A stretch of DNA of 64,000 bases, taken from assembly GCF_000473105.1 (NCBI RefSeq), contig NZ_AXBB01000005.1, positions 162,688-226,687 on the forward strand, in the 5' to 3' direction. Every line of letters starts with the position of its first letter. Within the stretch, counting starts at the first letter, position 1. Made by a program: the position numbers and the translations under genes. Source of the stretch: Phaeobacter inhibens DSM 16374 (GTDB lineage Bacteria; Pseudomonadota; Alphaproteobacteria; Rhodobacterales; Rhodobacteraceae). The notes beneath the pieces are model-generated. The model had not been told where the DNA came from and searched no databases. It saw nothing but the letters and a program-made list of their open reading frames with translations. Of this stretch, positions 26,561-35,900 are shown piece after piece.

Positions 26561-28363
26561 TCAGATCTCCGCAGTCACTGAAGACAGCCACCTGTGTGCA
26601 GACTCGCTCAGCAGCGGCGCAAGCCGTTGCAACACCTGTTGATGATAGCTGTTCAGCCACAGCCGTTCAGCCGCACTCAAGTCAGCAGGGATCAGCATGT
26701 CTGTCTGTATCGGTGCCCACGTCATATTGCGAAACGCCAAGAAACCATCCGCTTCTTCAATGATTTCAAAGATATTCTCAATGCGGATACCAAACCTATC
26801 AGCCTCGTAATAGCCCGGCTCAATCGACACCACCATACCAGCCGTCAGATCCACCGGGTTATATGGCTTGCCGATGCGCTGAGGATGCTCGTGAACTGAC
26901 AATCGGTGCCCGATCCCGTGACCGGTGCCATGATCGTAGTCAAGGCCCAGATCCCAGAGCGGTCGTCGGCAGATCCCATCAATGTGATGCCCTTGGGTGC
27001 CGCGTGGAAACCGCAGCGTTGCAAGCGCATGGAAGGCTTTGAACACAGCCGTGTAAGCCCGGTCGTAGCCCTCGGGGCGCAGATCAAACGCAAAGCTGCG
27101 CGTGGCATCCGTGGTGCCCGTCTCATATTGGCCGCCGCTGTCCAACAGATAGGGATGTTCTGGCAGTATCGGCGCATTCCGACCATTGGTGGCTGCGTAG
27201 TGGCACATGGCAGCATTTCCCCCAGCGGCGGAGATGGTCTGGAAACTCTCGCTCAGGAAACCCGGGCGGTCCTGTCGAAAGGACAAGATTTTCTCTTCAG
27301 CTTCGCGCTCTGTCACCGGATGGCCAAGTGCGGCACGGGCCGGAACAGTTTCAGTGAGCCAGCATGAGAACTCGACCCACGCAACACCATCCTGAACATG
27401 ACAGTTTTGCAGACCCGTCAGTTCCACCGGGTTCTTGATCGCTTTCGCCCGGGTCAATGCACTGGCCATCGGAACCGGTGTGGCCCCTGCCTCTGCAATG
27501 GTCTGCCGGACAGCCACAGGCGAGAAATCAGGGTCGAATAGCACCCCTACGCCCGCAACGCATCGACAGCGCAGAGTGGTCAGAAACTCTGACATCGGAT
27601 AGACAGTCACGGCGGCGGGAAGATGATCCTGCACCGCCTCATTCAACTTGGTTGGATTGACGAACCAGGAAACTTCGCCGGTCCGATCCGCGATAAGAAA
27701 CGATTGCGGCATCGGATTAAACGCCACATCATCTCCGCGCAAATTTAGCAGCCAGGCGATATTGTCCGGCTGGGTCTCGACCAGACATTCAGCGTCTTTC
27801 TCGTTTAGATGCGCAACCATATCTGCGCATTTTTCAGCGCAGCTTCGCCCGGACAATTGCACAGGGAATACTGTCACCTGCCCCGATGGCGGGGACGGCT
27901 GATCCTGCCAGATGGCATCCACCGGATTGTCCTTCTGCGGCTGCATCCTGGCGCCTGCCTGCGCGCAGGCCGCAGAAAACCGATCATACCAACCGGGCGG
28001 CAGGTGCATCGGGTCACACCCCACTTGCCAACCCTCCCGCGCGACCGAGGTCAGCCAGTGTTCCGGCGGTTGATCAAAGATGTGCAACCGCGAAAACAAT
28101 GGGCCTGCACATTCATTGGCGACCTGCACACTGTAACGCCCATCGACAAAAACCGCGACAGTCTCCGTCGTCACAATCGCCATTCCGGCGGACCCGGTAA
28201 ACCCGGTGACATAGGCCAAGCGTTCGTCATGCGGGGCGACATATTCACCCTGATGGGCATCAAACCGGGGCAGGATGAAAGCATCAAGATTGCGGGCGGC
28301 CAGTTCCAAACGTAGATCGGCGATGCGCGCCGCCGCAGGCGGGTTGCTCAGAGTGTCAGGCAT
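26561..28363 (-). CDS. pepP: Xaa-Pro aminopeptidase (aminopeptidase P family)
   Basis: 600 residues from ATG 28363; an upstream frame extension is rejected because it would overlap dppF widely. It is the long three-domain form. Two creatinase-like N-terminal domains (VTGFTGSAGMAIVT, FVDGRYSVQV) precede a pita-bread domain. Metal ligands visible are LLDSGGQYETGTTDATR (two Asp), GTGHGIGHRLSVHEHP (His), SIEPGYY (Glu) and IRIENIFEI (Glu). It removes an N-terminal residue preceding proline, in the cytoplasm. Its start overlaps the end of dppF by 8 bases, making it the last gene of the dipeptide transport operon. Imported proline-containing peptides are its likely substrates. Confidence 0.9.
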   Translation of the reverse strand: MPDTLSNPPAAARIADLRLELAARNLDAFILPRFDAHQGEYVAPHDERLAYVTGFTGSAGMAIVTTETVAVFVDGRYSVQVANECAGPLFSRLHIFDQPPEHWLTSVAREGWQVGCDPMHLPPGWYDRFSAACAQAGARMQPQKDNPVDAIWQDQPSPPSGQVTVFPVQLSGRSCAEKCADMVAHLNEKDAECLVETQPDNIAWLLNLRGDDVAFNPMPQSFLIADRTGEVSWFVNPTKLNEAVQDHLPAAVTVYPMSEFLTTLRCRCVAGVGVLFDPDFSPVAVRQTIAEAGATPVPMASALTRAKAIKNPVELTGLQNCHVQDGVAWVEFSCWLTETVPARAALGHPVTEREAEEKILSFRQDRPGFLSESFQTISAAGGNAAMCHYAATNGRNAPILPEHPYLLDSGGQYETGTTDATRSFAFDLRPEGYDRAYTAVFKAFHALATLRFPRGTQGHHIDGICRRPLWDLGLDYDHGTGHGIGHRLSVHEHPQRIGKPYNPVDLTAGMVVSIEPGYYEADRFGIRIENIFEIIEEADGFLAFRNMTWAPIQTDMLIPADLSAAERLWLNSYHQQVLQRLAPLLSESAHRWLSSVTAEI

Positions 28364-29354
28364 TTTGGGAGATCTCTTCAGCAAGATGGCAGGCGACCTC
28401 ACCGCGGTCGCCAAGGGGGCGCAAGCGCGGAACATCCCGCCTGCAGACATCAGCGGCATGAGCACAGCGCACATGAAACGGGCACCCCGGTGGTACATTC
28501 AAGGGTGAGGGCAACTCTCCCTCCAGCCGGATCGCATCGCCCGTGTCATCCGGGTCAAGCGAGGGGGCCGCACTCAGCAACGCCTGCGAATAAGGATGCG
28601 CAGGGTTTGCAAACAGGGTCTCACTGTCGCCTATTTCAACGATACGGCCCAGATAGATCACCGCCACCCGGTGCGAGACATGACGCACCAGTCGCAGGTC
28701 GTGGGCCACAAACAGGATGGTCAGATCCAGCTGCTCCTGCAATTCCAAGAGCAGGTTCACCACCTGCGCCTGAACTGAGACATCCAGCGCCGACACCAAC
28801 TCATCCGCAATCAGCACCTCAGGCTCCACCGCCAGCGCGCGCGCAATTGCAATCCGCTGGCGTTGACCCCCGGAGAACTCATGCGGCAGTTTCTGAGCCG
28901 CATCGGCGGGCAGCCGGACCAACTCCAGCAGTTCCTCCACCCGCGCCGGAATTTCATCCGCTGGGCGCATTTTGTGCACGTGCAGGGCTTCGCTCAGGAT
29001 TTGACCACAGGTCATACGCGGATTGAGCGAAGAATAGGGATCCTGGAACATCATCTGCACGCGCCGGTTATAGCTGCGATCACGGCGCGCACCCTCGGCA
29101 AAGATATCCTGCCCATGGTGGCGAATACTGCCACCCTGCGGCTGATAGAGACGCACAATACAGCGCGCCAACGTGGATTTTCCACATCCGGATTCACCAA
29201 CGACGCCAAGAGTTTCCCCCTTCTGCAGCGCCAGGCTGACACCATTCAGCGCCCGCACTGCGCGTCCGGGTTGTTTGCGTATCACATCAACCAAGCTGCG
29301 CGGCAGCTGAAAGGTCAGGCTGAGGTCGTCAATCTCCATCACCGGATGCGTCAT
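28356..29354 (-). CDS. dppF: Dipeptide/oligopeptide ABC transporter ATP-binding protein, DppF-like
   Basis: 332 residues: Walker A GESGCGKST, signature EFSGGQRQRIA, Walker B VLIADELVSALD and H-loop VAHDL. The C-terminal oligo_HPY domain has HPYSQALLSAAPSLDP and the Cys-rich GCPFHVRCAHAADVCRRDVP. That domain may hold an iron-sulfur cluster in this family. The ATPase pairs with DppD to drive peptide import. ATGA overlap with dppD upstream and 8-base overlap with pepP downstream. Confidence 0.9.
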   Translation of the reverse strand: MTHPVMEIDDLSLTFQLPRSLVDVIRKQPGRAVRALNGVSLALQKGETLGVVGESGCGKSTLARCIVRLYQPQGGSIRHHGQDIFAEGARRDRSYNRRVQMMFQDPYSSLNPRMTCGQILSEALHVHKMRPADEIPARVEELLELVRLPADAAQKLPHEFSGGQRQRIAIARALAVEPEVLIADELVSALDVSVQAQVVNLLLELQEQLDLTILFVAHDLRLVRHVSHRVAVIYLGRIVEIGDSETLFANPAHPYSQALLSAAPSLDPDDTGDAIRLEGELPSPLNVPPGCPFHVRCAHAADVCRRDVPRLRPLGDRGEVACHLAEEISQNA

Positions 29355-30349
29355 GCCACTTCTCCCTGAATTGCGGGAACCGGATTGAAACAGGCCGCGC
29401 GCCGCCCGGCACTGATGGTTTCCAGTGCAGGCCTCTTGCTCAGGCAGGCTTCCGTCCGCACCTCACAACGCGGTGCATAGGCGCAGCCCAGCGGCAGCAT
29501 CTCAAGGCTCGGCGGTGTGCCCGGCACGGAATAGAGCGGCGTGCGCGGGGCAATATCCTGCGGCACCGAACGCATCAGCCCCGCGGTATAGGGATGCCTT
29601 GGCGCGCGCAGCACCTGCCGCACCGCCCCCTGTTCCACAATGCGCCCGGCATACATCACCGCAACGTTTTCACAGGTCTGCGCCACCACACCCAAATCAT
29701 GGGTGACCAGAATAACCCCCATGTTCATCTCCTGTGACAGACGCAGGATCAGATCGAGGATCTGCGCCTGAATGGTGACATCCAGCGCGGTGGTCGGCTC
29801 ATCCGCCAGCAATAGCTTTGGCTCCGCCGCCAGCGCGATGGCAATCATCACCCGCTGGCGCATGCCGCCGGAAAACTGGTGCGGATAGTCCTGCAACCGA
29901 GAGGCCGCGGCGGGGATCCCGACGTGATCCAGCATCTCAATCGCCCGGTCCCGACGCGCAGCACGGGACAGATCGGTATGTGCCTTCAGCGTCTCGGTCA
30001 GTTGCAAACCAACGGTCAACAACGGGTTGAGCGAGGTCATCGGCTCCTGAAAGATCATTGCAACCTCGCCGCCGCGCACCTGGCGCAACTGCCGATCCGA
30101 CAGGCGGGAAATATCCCGCCCCTGCCAACGCACCTCACCCGTGACCTCACCCTGACGCCGGGTCAGCCCCAGGATTGACCTGAGGGTGACGCTCTTACCC
30201 GATCCGCTCTCACCAACGAGGCCAAGAACCTCCCCCTGTCGCACATCAAAGCTGACATCGCGTACCGCCGGCAGCAGCACACCGCCGCGCTTGAACGTCG
30301 TGCAGAGGTTGCGAACCTCCAGAACCGGTTGTGTCTCTTTCATGGTCAT
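29351..30349 (-). CDS. dppD: Dipeptide/oligopeptide ABC transporter ATP-binding protein, DppD-like
   Basis: 332 residues: Walker [10 protein letters not shown], signature [13 protein letters not shown], Walker [13 protein letters not shown] and H-loop VTHDLG. The C-terminal oligo_HPY domain carries [12 protein letters not shown] and [15 protein letters not shown]. The Ser-Val after Walker A Lys (GKSV rather than GKST) is common among DppD proteins. It starts 13 bases after dppC ends. A second Met two codons in is an alternative start. Confidence 0.9.
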   Translation of the reverse strand: MTMKETQPVLEVRNLCTTFKRGGVLLPAVRDVSFDVRQGEVLGLVGESGSGKSVTLRSILGLTRRQGEVTGEVRWQGRDISRLSDRQLRQVRGGEVAMIFQEPMTSLNPLLTVGLQLTETLKAHTDLSRAARRDRAIEMLDHVGIPAAASRLQDYPHQFSGGMRQRVMIAIALAAEPKLLLADEPTTALDVTIQAQILDLILRLSQEMNMGVILVTHDLGVVAQTCENVAVMYAGRIVEQGAVRQVLRAPRHPYTAGLMRSVPQDIAPRTPLYSVPGTPPSLEMLPLGCAYAPRCEVRTEACLSKRPALETISAGRRAACFNPVPAIQGEVA

Positions 30350-30362
30350 AATCTCTTTCCCC

Positions 30363-31229
30363 TCAACCGCGAGGCCGCAACAGATCAGCCAGCCCGTCGC
30401 CGATCAGCGAGAACCCGATCCCGGTCAGCACGATGGCGATGCCCGGCATCAGGCTGAGCCACCAAGCCGTGGTGATGAAATTGCGTCCTTCGGCAATCAA
30501 GACACCCCATTCAGCCTGCGGTGGCTGCGCCCCCAGACCGAGGTATCCCAGCGATGACCCCAGAAGGATTGCCAGCGACATATCCGTCATCCAGTAGACA
30601 ATCACCGGGGTGATCGCATTGGGCAGCAGGTGGCGAAAAATAACCCGCCGGTCAGAATACCCCATGACCACCCCCGCCGAAGCATAATCATTTCCCATCT
30701 GGGTGATCACCTCGGCACGCATCAGGCGCGCGTAATACACCCAGCCAACCACAGTGATGGCGATATACATATTGATCAGTCCCGGCCCCAGAACGGCAAC
30801 AACCGCGATCACCAGAACCAGAAACGGAAAGGTGATGACCGCATCCACCACCCGACCAAAGATCATGTCCGCGATACCACGATAATATCCAACCAATGCG
30901 CCAATTGTGACACCGATCAGCATCGCAAAGACCGTGGCCAGAACCGCCATCTGCATATTCACCGAATAGGCCGAGATGACCCGGCTCAAACTGTCCCGGC
31001 CCAGCATGTCTGTGCCAAAGGGATGCGCCCAGCTCGGCGGCTGCCGCACCGCGTTATAATCGATGAAGTTCGGATCATATGGGGCGAACAGGCCCGGCGC
31101 GATGGCCAGCAGCGTCGAGACTGCGATGATGGCGACACCAATCATGAAACCGGGTTTGCGCAGGGCAATCTGCCACCGGCTCTGCTGCGGGCGTGTCGCC
31201 TCGGGCGACAGGAGTGTGGCATCAGTCAT
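30363..31229 (-). CDS. dppC: Dipeptide/oligopeptide ABC transporter permease, DppC-like
   Basis: 288 residues with the N-terminal OppC membrane helix (PGFMIGVAIIAVSTLLAI), then HPFGTDMLGRDSLSRVI, a DppC hallmark, and five more helices. The EAA loop is near SAGVVMGYSDRRVIFRHLLPNAITP (cited as a region). It forms half of the inner-membrane channel with DppB, whose gene overlaps it by four bases. Confidence 0.9.
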   Translation of the reverse strand: MTDATLLSPEATRPQQSRWQIALRKPGFMIGVAIIAVSTLLAIAPGLFAPYDPNFIDYNAVRQPPSWAHPFGTDMLGRDSLSRVISAYSVNMQMAVLATVFAMLIGVTIGALVGYYRGIADMIFGRVVDAVITFPFLVLVIAVVAVLGPGLINMYIAITVVGWVYYARLMRAEVITQMGNDYASAGVVMGYSDRRVIFRHLLPNAITPVIVYWMTDMSLAILLGSSLGYLGLGAQPPQAEWGVLIAEGRNFITTAWWLSLMPGIAIVLTGIGFSLIGDGLADLLRPRG

Positions 31230-32167
31230 GTCAGACGCATCCTCGGGTCTAGAGCGCTCTGGATCAGATCGGTCAGCAGGAATACGATCGACACCAGCAC
31301 AGCAAAGGTCAGGGTCAGCCCCTGAATCAGCGGATAGTCACGGGCAAAAATCGCCTCCAGCATCAACCGGCCCACTCCCGGAACGGCAAAGACCGTCTCG
31401 GTAACCAGGGTGCCGCTCATCAAATTGCCAATGGACAGGCCCAGCAGCGTGACCGTGGAAATCAGCGCGTTCCGCAGCACGTGCCGTCCAAGGATCTGCC
31501 AGGCAGACAACCCCTTGGCGCGGGCGAATTCAACATACTCCGCATCCACCACCTCAACGATGGCCGACCGCAGGTTCCGCATGATGATCGCAGAGGTATA
31601 AAGCGCCACCGCCACCGATGGCAGAAACAGGTGATAGAGCCGCTCCACAAAGCTGTCACCATATCCGCCCACTGGGAACCAGCGCAGCTGTGCCGCCAGA
31701 AAGGTGAGCAAGATCAAACCGATATAGAAAACCGGCATCGACAGACCGACCTGAAAGACCGTTCGGATCACCGCATCTGGCCAGCGCCCCCGGTTAAGTG
31801 CAGCAACAAAAGCCAGCGGTCCCGCAATCAGCACGGACAAGGCCACCGCATAAGTGGTCAGAAACAGCGTGGTCGGCAGGCGGCTGGCAATCACATCCAT
31901 CACCGGTGCGCGCATCAGGATCGAACGCCCCAGATCCCCCTGAACGGTGTTCGACAGGAATTGCCAGAACTGGATCACCAGGGGTTGGTTCAGTCCCAAT
32001 CGTTCACGAATGGCAGCCAGATCGGCGTCAGACGCACGGTCCCCTGCAATGGCGATAGCCGGGTCTCCTGGCAACAGGCGTACCAGCAAAAAGATAATGA
32101 TCATGACCAGAAAGAAGGTCACGGCCATCAGTGCCAGGCGCTTGAGAATATACTGAATAGTGGCCAT
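31226..32167 (-). CDS. dppB: Dipeptide/oligopeptide ABC transporter permease, DppB-like
   Basis: 313 residues, six membrane helices. The N-terminus (ATIQYILKRLALMAVTFFLVMIIIF region) and LLPGDPAIAIAGD, RLGLNQPLVIQFWQFLSN are typical of DppB/OppB. The EAA loop is VEFARAKGLSAWQILGRHVLRNA (cited as a region), and the end has VPGVGRLMLEAIFARDYPLIQG. First membrane gene of the operon, 67 bases after dppA with a hairpin in the gap. Confidence 0.9.
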   Translation of the reverse strand: MATIQYILKRLALMAVTFFLVMIIIFLLVRLLPGDPAIAIAGDRASDADLAAIRERLGLNQPLVIQFWQFLSNTVQGDLGRSILMRAPVMDVIASRLPTTLFLTTYAVALSVLIAGPLAFVAALNRGRWPDAVIRTVFQVGLSMPVFYIGLILLTFLAAQLRWFPVGGYGDSFVERLYHLFLPSVAVALYTSAIIMRNLRSAIVEVVDAEYVEFARAKGLSAWQILGRHVLRNALISTVTLLGLSIGNLMSGTLVTETVFAVPGVGRLMLEAIFARDYPLIQGLTLTFAVLVSIVFLLTDLIQSALDPRMRLT

Positions 32168-32185
32168 TTCGGCATCCGTTCATCG

Positions 32186-32213
32186 GCGCCGCCAGCCGCG
32201 GGGCTGACGGCGC
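32186..32213 (-). other. Strong hairpin between dppA and dppB
   Basis: 12-base arms (32186-32197 and 32202-32213) around a 4-base loop, all paired in the - strand transcript with one G-U. It occupies the same place as the xylF-xylH hairpin: directly after a binding-protein gene. It probably stabilises dppA mRNA or limits read-through. Confidence 0.6.
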
Positions 32214-32234
32214 GTGGTTGTCCAAAGCGGTCGA

Positions 32235-33821
32235 TCAGCGGTTGATCGACGCCTCCTCGAACAGGTTGTTGCCCAACGGTGTCTGCACATATCCGCTGAC
32301 AGTCTCGGACAGGGCCACGGCAAACGGCGTCTCATACATGAACAGCAATGGCGCTGCCTCTGCATAGATTGATTGCATTTCGGCGTATTGGCCGGCCCGC
32401 GAGTCCGCATCCATTTCCGTCGCCGAGGCTTCGAACAGGCTGTTGAACTTCTCGTTCTCCCAGCCGGTGCCAACCGCCTTCGCCGTTGGGAAATAGCCCA
32501 GCCAGCCGGTAACCTGGCTTGGATCATTCACGTCATTGACCCAGCCATAGGTGTGGATGTCGAACTCACCCGACCGGTTTTTGGCACCACGGGTGGCATT
32601 GTCCACCTGCTCCACCTTCAGCTGGATGCCCAAAGGCGCCCACATCTGCTGCAGCGCTGCAAAGATGGTGCTGTCATCGGCGGATCCGGCCAGGGTGGTA
32701 AAGGTGATCTCAGTGCCCGCCGCCAGACCAGCCTCCGCAATCAACGCTTTTGCCTTGTCCATATCATAGCCGTAGAGCGGATCCGTTTCGGTGGCCAACT
32801 GCGTCGCCGCCGCCATCAGCGGCGAGGTCATCGGCTTGCCAGCCCCCTGCAGCACTAGGCCAATCAGCGCCTTCTTGTTGGTGGCATAGTTCAGCGCCTG
32901 GCGCACGCGCGCATCAGCCAGCGGGTTGGGCGATCCATCCGCCCGCGTCGGGCGCGTATTGATCGGCGAATAGATGATCCTGGTTGAGGGGAACAGATTC
33001 ATGTCAATCTTCGGATCCGCTTCCAGCTCGGCCACGCGCGAGAACGGGATGAACTCTGCCGCGTCCATCTCGCCCGCCTGAAGCTTCAGGATTCGGGTGG
33101 CATCATCCGGAATGATTTCAAAATGCACACCGTCCAGATAGGGGAGCGGTTTTCCGTCAGCACCAGCGCGCCAGTAGTGCTCATTGGCGCAGAAATCCAT
33201 CGAGGTCCCCTGTTCGAACCCACAGAGGTAAAAGGGCCCGGTGCCAACGCCAGCATCTTTTGCGGCAAAGATGGCTGCGGATTTCTCCTGATCGGTCGCG
33301 CCATCGGCGGCCTCAAACCGCGCCTTGGAGACAACGCCGGTTGTGAAGGTGGCGAGCATCGACAGGATCGTGGGGTCAGGCGCCGAAAGCGTCAGCGTGA
33401 TCTCATTTCCAGTATTGGCAACTGTATCCAATGTTCCGAGAAGACCTGCCCAAGGACTTAGATCAGCATCGCGCGCTCGGTTCAGCGAAAACACCACATC
33501 TTCACCGGTGAGCGGCGTCCCGTCGGAAAACTTGATGCCCTCGCGCAAGGTAAGCGTCACGGTAGTGCCAACGTCAGACACAGCATAGCTTTCGGCGAGG
33601 CCAGGTACGACGGAATTCCCATCCTGACTGGGGCGCAACAGCGTATCAAACAGGCTGCCAACCATCCAGATATCTGGGTTCCGGTCTGCATAGATCGGAT
33701 CAATCAGCGTGGAGCCATCATAGCGGGCAAAATTCAGCACGCCACCGCGATCCTGCGCCAAAGCCGGCCCGGTCAATGCTGTGGTCAGGACGGCTGCAGC
33801 CGCCACCAGTTTTCTTGTCAT
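32235..33821 (-). CDS. dppA: Periplasmic dipeptide/oligopeptide-binding protein (SBP family 5)
   Basis: 528 residues with a signal peptide (MTRKLVAAAAVLTTALTGPALA, cleaved before QDRGG). It is a family 5 extracellular solute-binding protein: TLREGIKFSDGTPLTGEDVVFSL (cited as a region), DVNDPSQVTGWLGYFP and a long two-lobed fold. Most members bind peptides, some bind other solutes, and the pepP gene in the same operon favours peptides. It is first in the dppABCDF-pepP operon. The AT-rich region upstream contains a CTAAAA-type dyad that also occurs before the proline-racemase-like gene. Confidence 0.88.
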   Translation of the reverse strand: MTRKLVAAAAVLTTALTGPALAQDRGGVLNFARYDGSTLIDPIYADRNPDIWMVGSLFDTLLRPSQDGNSVVPGLAESYAVSDVGTTVTLTLREGIKFSDGTPLTGEDVVFSLNRARDADLSPWAGLLGTLDTVANTGNEITLTLSAPDPTILSMLATFTTGVVSKARFEAADGATDQEKSAAIFAAKDAGVGTGPFYLCGFEQGTSMDFCANEHYWRAGADGKPLPYLDGVHFEIIPDDATRILKLQAGEMDAAEFIPFSRVAELEADPKIDMNLFPSTRIIYSPINTRPTRADGSPNPLADARVRQALNYATNKKALIGLVLQGAGKPMTSPLMAAATQLATETDPLYGYDMDKAKALIAEAGLAAGTEITFTTLAGSADDSTIFAALQQMWAPLGIQLKVEQVDNATRGAKNRSGEFDIHTYGWVNDVNDPSQVTGWLGYFPTAKAVGTGWENEKFNSLFEASATEMDADSRAGQYAEMQSIYAEAAPLLFMYETPFAVALSETVSGYVQTPLGNNLFEEASINR

Positions 33822-33884
33822 TTGTGAGATCCTCCCAGATCGATTCTCCGTCTCATGGGGAGGAGCATAGCGCGAGTTTTAAAA

Positions 33885-33906
33885 TTACTAAAATTATTTT
33901 TAGCAA
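33885..33906. promoter_or_regulatory. Dyad in the dppA promoter, candidate operator of the XRE-cupin regulator
   Basis: CTAAAA (33888-33893), TTAT, TTTTAG (33898-33903), extended by TT and AA outside one mismatched base on each side. It sits 64 bases upstream of dppA in the gap shared with the XRE-cupin gene's 3' end. A related 16-base site (12 of 16 identical) lies upstream of the proline-racemase-like gene. Confidence 0.45.
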
Positions 33907-33969
33907 AACATGTCGCGAGGGGATCAGAGCCCTTATTCGGCTGATGAAAGTCTGATCCGGGCAACCAGC

Positions 33970-34581
33970 TCAGTGCGACGCGCTCTTCATCGGCATGGTG
34001 CTGACCCAAAGTTCGACAGCCTCTTCATCGCTCAACACAATCGAATAATGTGGTTTTGAGCAGTCATGATGGACAGTGTCCCCCGGTGACATGATATGTA
34101 CCGCATCGCCCAGATGATATTCGAGCTGTCCCGAAATCAGGTAACAGAACACCTCCCCCTCATGGCACATCTTCTCCGACACGTGGCCGGGAGGTCGATG
34201 AATGATGGAAGGATAGCACAGCGCGCCGGAGAACCCCGGCCCCAGTTTTTCGTAGAGCCTCCCGTTTACGCCCAATGCGTAGGTATGCCGATTATCTTTA
34301 TGAATATATTCCCGAAATTCCTCATCGACACTCAACAGCTGTTCCACGGTGGTTTGCAGAGAAGCAGCAATCGACAACAGAGACGATAGCGACGGCGTGC
34401 TGATGCCGCGCTCCACCTGTGAGATAAATCCGGGCGTCAGTTCGGTCTCCTCGGCAACCTGCACCATCGTCATTCCCATCGCTTTGCGACGGCGGCGGAT
34501 GGCATGGCCCAACTGTTCAGGGTTGTCTTTCTTCCGGCTTCTTTTGTTCGTGCCTGGTTTGCGCGTGCCTGAGACGTCCAT
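33970..34581 (-). CDS. XRE-family transcriptional regulator with C-terminal cupin domain
   Basis: 203 residues. A basic N-terminal tail is followed by an XRE helix-turn-helix (residues about 25-80: [36 protein letters not shown], cited as a region). The cupin fold is at residues about 115-200 ([35 protein letters not shown]; cited as regions). The PuuR/SutR-type layout suggests the cupin senses a small ligand. It lies between the peptide transporter operon (same strand) and the divergent proline-racemase-like gene. It is the obvious local regulator of both, supported by a shared promoter motif. Confidence 0.88.
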   Translation of the reverse strand: MDVSGTRKPGTNKRSRKKDNPEQLGHAIRRRRKAMGMTMVQVAEETELTPGFISQVERGISTPSLSSLLSIAASLQTTVEQLLSVDEEFREYIHKDNRHTYALGVNGRLYEKLGPGFSGALCYPSIIHRPPGHVSEKMCHEGEVFCYLISGQLEYHLGDAVHIMSPGDTVHHDCSKPHYSIVLSDEEAVELWVSTMPMKSASH

Positions 34582-34694
34582 GTCGATATCCTGAAAATTA
34601 CGGCGAGCCTCGCATTATACCGTCCAGAGACATCAGACTGATCATTCGGGACGGATTGCAGATAGCGAAACTGCGAGTGCCAGGAAAACGTATA

Positions 34695-34710
34695 CTAAAA
34701 TTTATTGAAG
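34695..34710 (+). promoter_or_regulatory. Second copy of the CTAAAA-type site, upstream of the proline-racemase-like gene
   Basis: CTAAAATTTATTGAAG matches the dppA dyad at 12 of 16 positions, keeping the left half-site perfectly and the final AG. It lies 72 bases before the start codon at 34782. A common regulator is inferred; no other promoter in the window was seen to carry it. Confidence 0.4.
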
Positions 34711-34781
34711 TGCTACATCAGAAATGGCCTATGATTTACCAATCCAGACGTTTTCCTTGTTTCAAACCTCAGAGAGGCCCG

Positions 34782-35807
34782 ATGCGCAGCACAAAGACCG
34801 TACACGTGATTTCCGCTCATGCCGAGGGAGAAGTAGGGGATGTCATTGTTGGCGGCGTTGCCCCGCCGCCGGGCGCCACCCTCTGGGAACAGCGCTCTTT
34901 CATCGCAGAGGATCAGACCCTGCGAAACTTCGTGTTAAATGAACCGCGCGGTGGCGTGTTTCGACATGTGAACCTTCTCGTGCCACCGAAGCATCCGGAT
35001 GCCGATATGGGCTTCATCATCATGGAACCCGAGTTCACGCCCCCGATGTCGGGATCAAATTCGATCTGCGTTGCCACCGTCCTACTGGACAGTGGCATCC
35101 TGCCGATGCAGGAGCCAGAGACCCATCTGACACTGGAGGCGCCCGGTGGCTTGGTGCGCGTACGCGCCGATTGCAGGGACGGCAAGGCGGAACGCATTTA
35201 CGTTCAAAATGTCCCCAGCTTTGCCCGCGAAATAGGCGTGCCGCTGAATGTCCCAGGGATCGGAACGCTACATGTAGATACCGCCTATGGCGGCGATAGT
35301 TTTGTGGTGGTTCAGGCTGCGGATCTGGAACTTGATATCTGCGAGGCGGAAGCCAAAACGCTGGCTCAGATCGGCAGCCGCATCCTTGATGCAGCAAATG
35401 AGCAGCTGGGGTTTGCCCATCCCACCAACCCGGACTGGGCTCACATTTCTTTCTGCGCATTCTGCGGACCGCTCACGTCGACCCCAACAGGTCTGCGCAG
35501 TCGCTCAGCCGTCACCATCCAGCCGGGTAAGGTCGATCGCTCTCCAACCGGCACCGCGGTTTCAGCCCGGATGGCTCTGATGCTCGCCAAGGGGCAGATG
35601 ACCGCAGATCAGGACTTCGAGGCGATTTCTCTCATCGGCTCAAGCTTCAAGGGCCGGATCGCGGCGCAGACCACTGTGGGCGATGTCGCTGCAATCGTGC
35701 CAGAGATCAGCGGCCGGGGGTGGATCACTGGCACCCACCAACACATGCTGGACCCTGACGATCCCTGGCCAACAGGCTATCGCCTCAGTGACACCTGGGG
35801 CGCCTGA
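34782..35807 (+). CDS. Proline racemase superfamily protein with Ser/Thr at both catalytic positions
   Basis: 341 residues from ATG 34782, the start that matches family length; an upstream in-frame start at 34656 adds unrelated sequence. The family fold is clear ([46 protein letters not shown]). In proline racemase and 4-hydroxyproline epimerase two Cys act as acid/base (MCGHG and SPCGTG motifs). Trans-3-hydroxyproline dehydratase has Cys/Thr. Here the first site is Ser90 (PPMSGSNS) and the second Thr256 (DRSPTGTA), so racemisation by the usual two-thiol mechanism is unlikely. Dehydratase or other chemistry on a proline-like substrate is possible. Context is a peptide importer with Xaa-Pro aminopeptidase, and a GntR regulator follows. 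Confidence 0.85.
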   Translation: MRSTKTVHVISAHAEGEVGDVIVGGVAPPPGATLWEQRSFIAEDQTLRNFVLNEPRGGVFRHVNLLVPPKHPDADMGFIIMEPEFTPPMSGSNSICVATVLLDSGILPMQEPETHLTLEAPGGLVRVRADCRDGKAERIYVQNVPSFAREIGVPLNVPGIGTLHVDTAYGGDSFVVVQAADLELDICEAEAKTLAQIGSRILDAANEQLGFAHPTNPDWAHISFCAFCGPLTSTPTGLRSRSAVTIQPGKVDRSPTGTAVSARMALMLAKGQMTADQDFEAISLIGSSFKGRIAAQTTVGDVAAIVPEISGRGWITGTHQHMLDPDDPWPTGYRLSDTWGA

Positions 35808-35900
35808 TGCCGATCTACTTGATCGGTCGGCCACAACAGGGCACACCCGACCAATCGCAGCCGGAAGGCAGCAAACGCAACCACCACTGATGAGGTCTCA

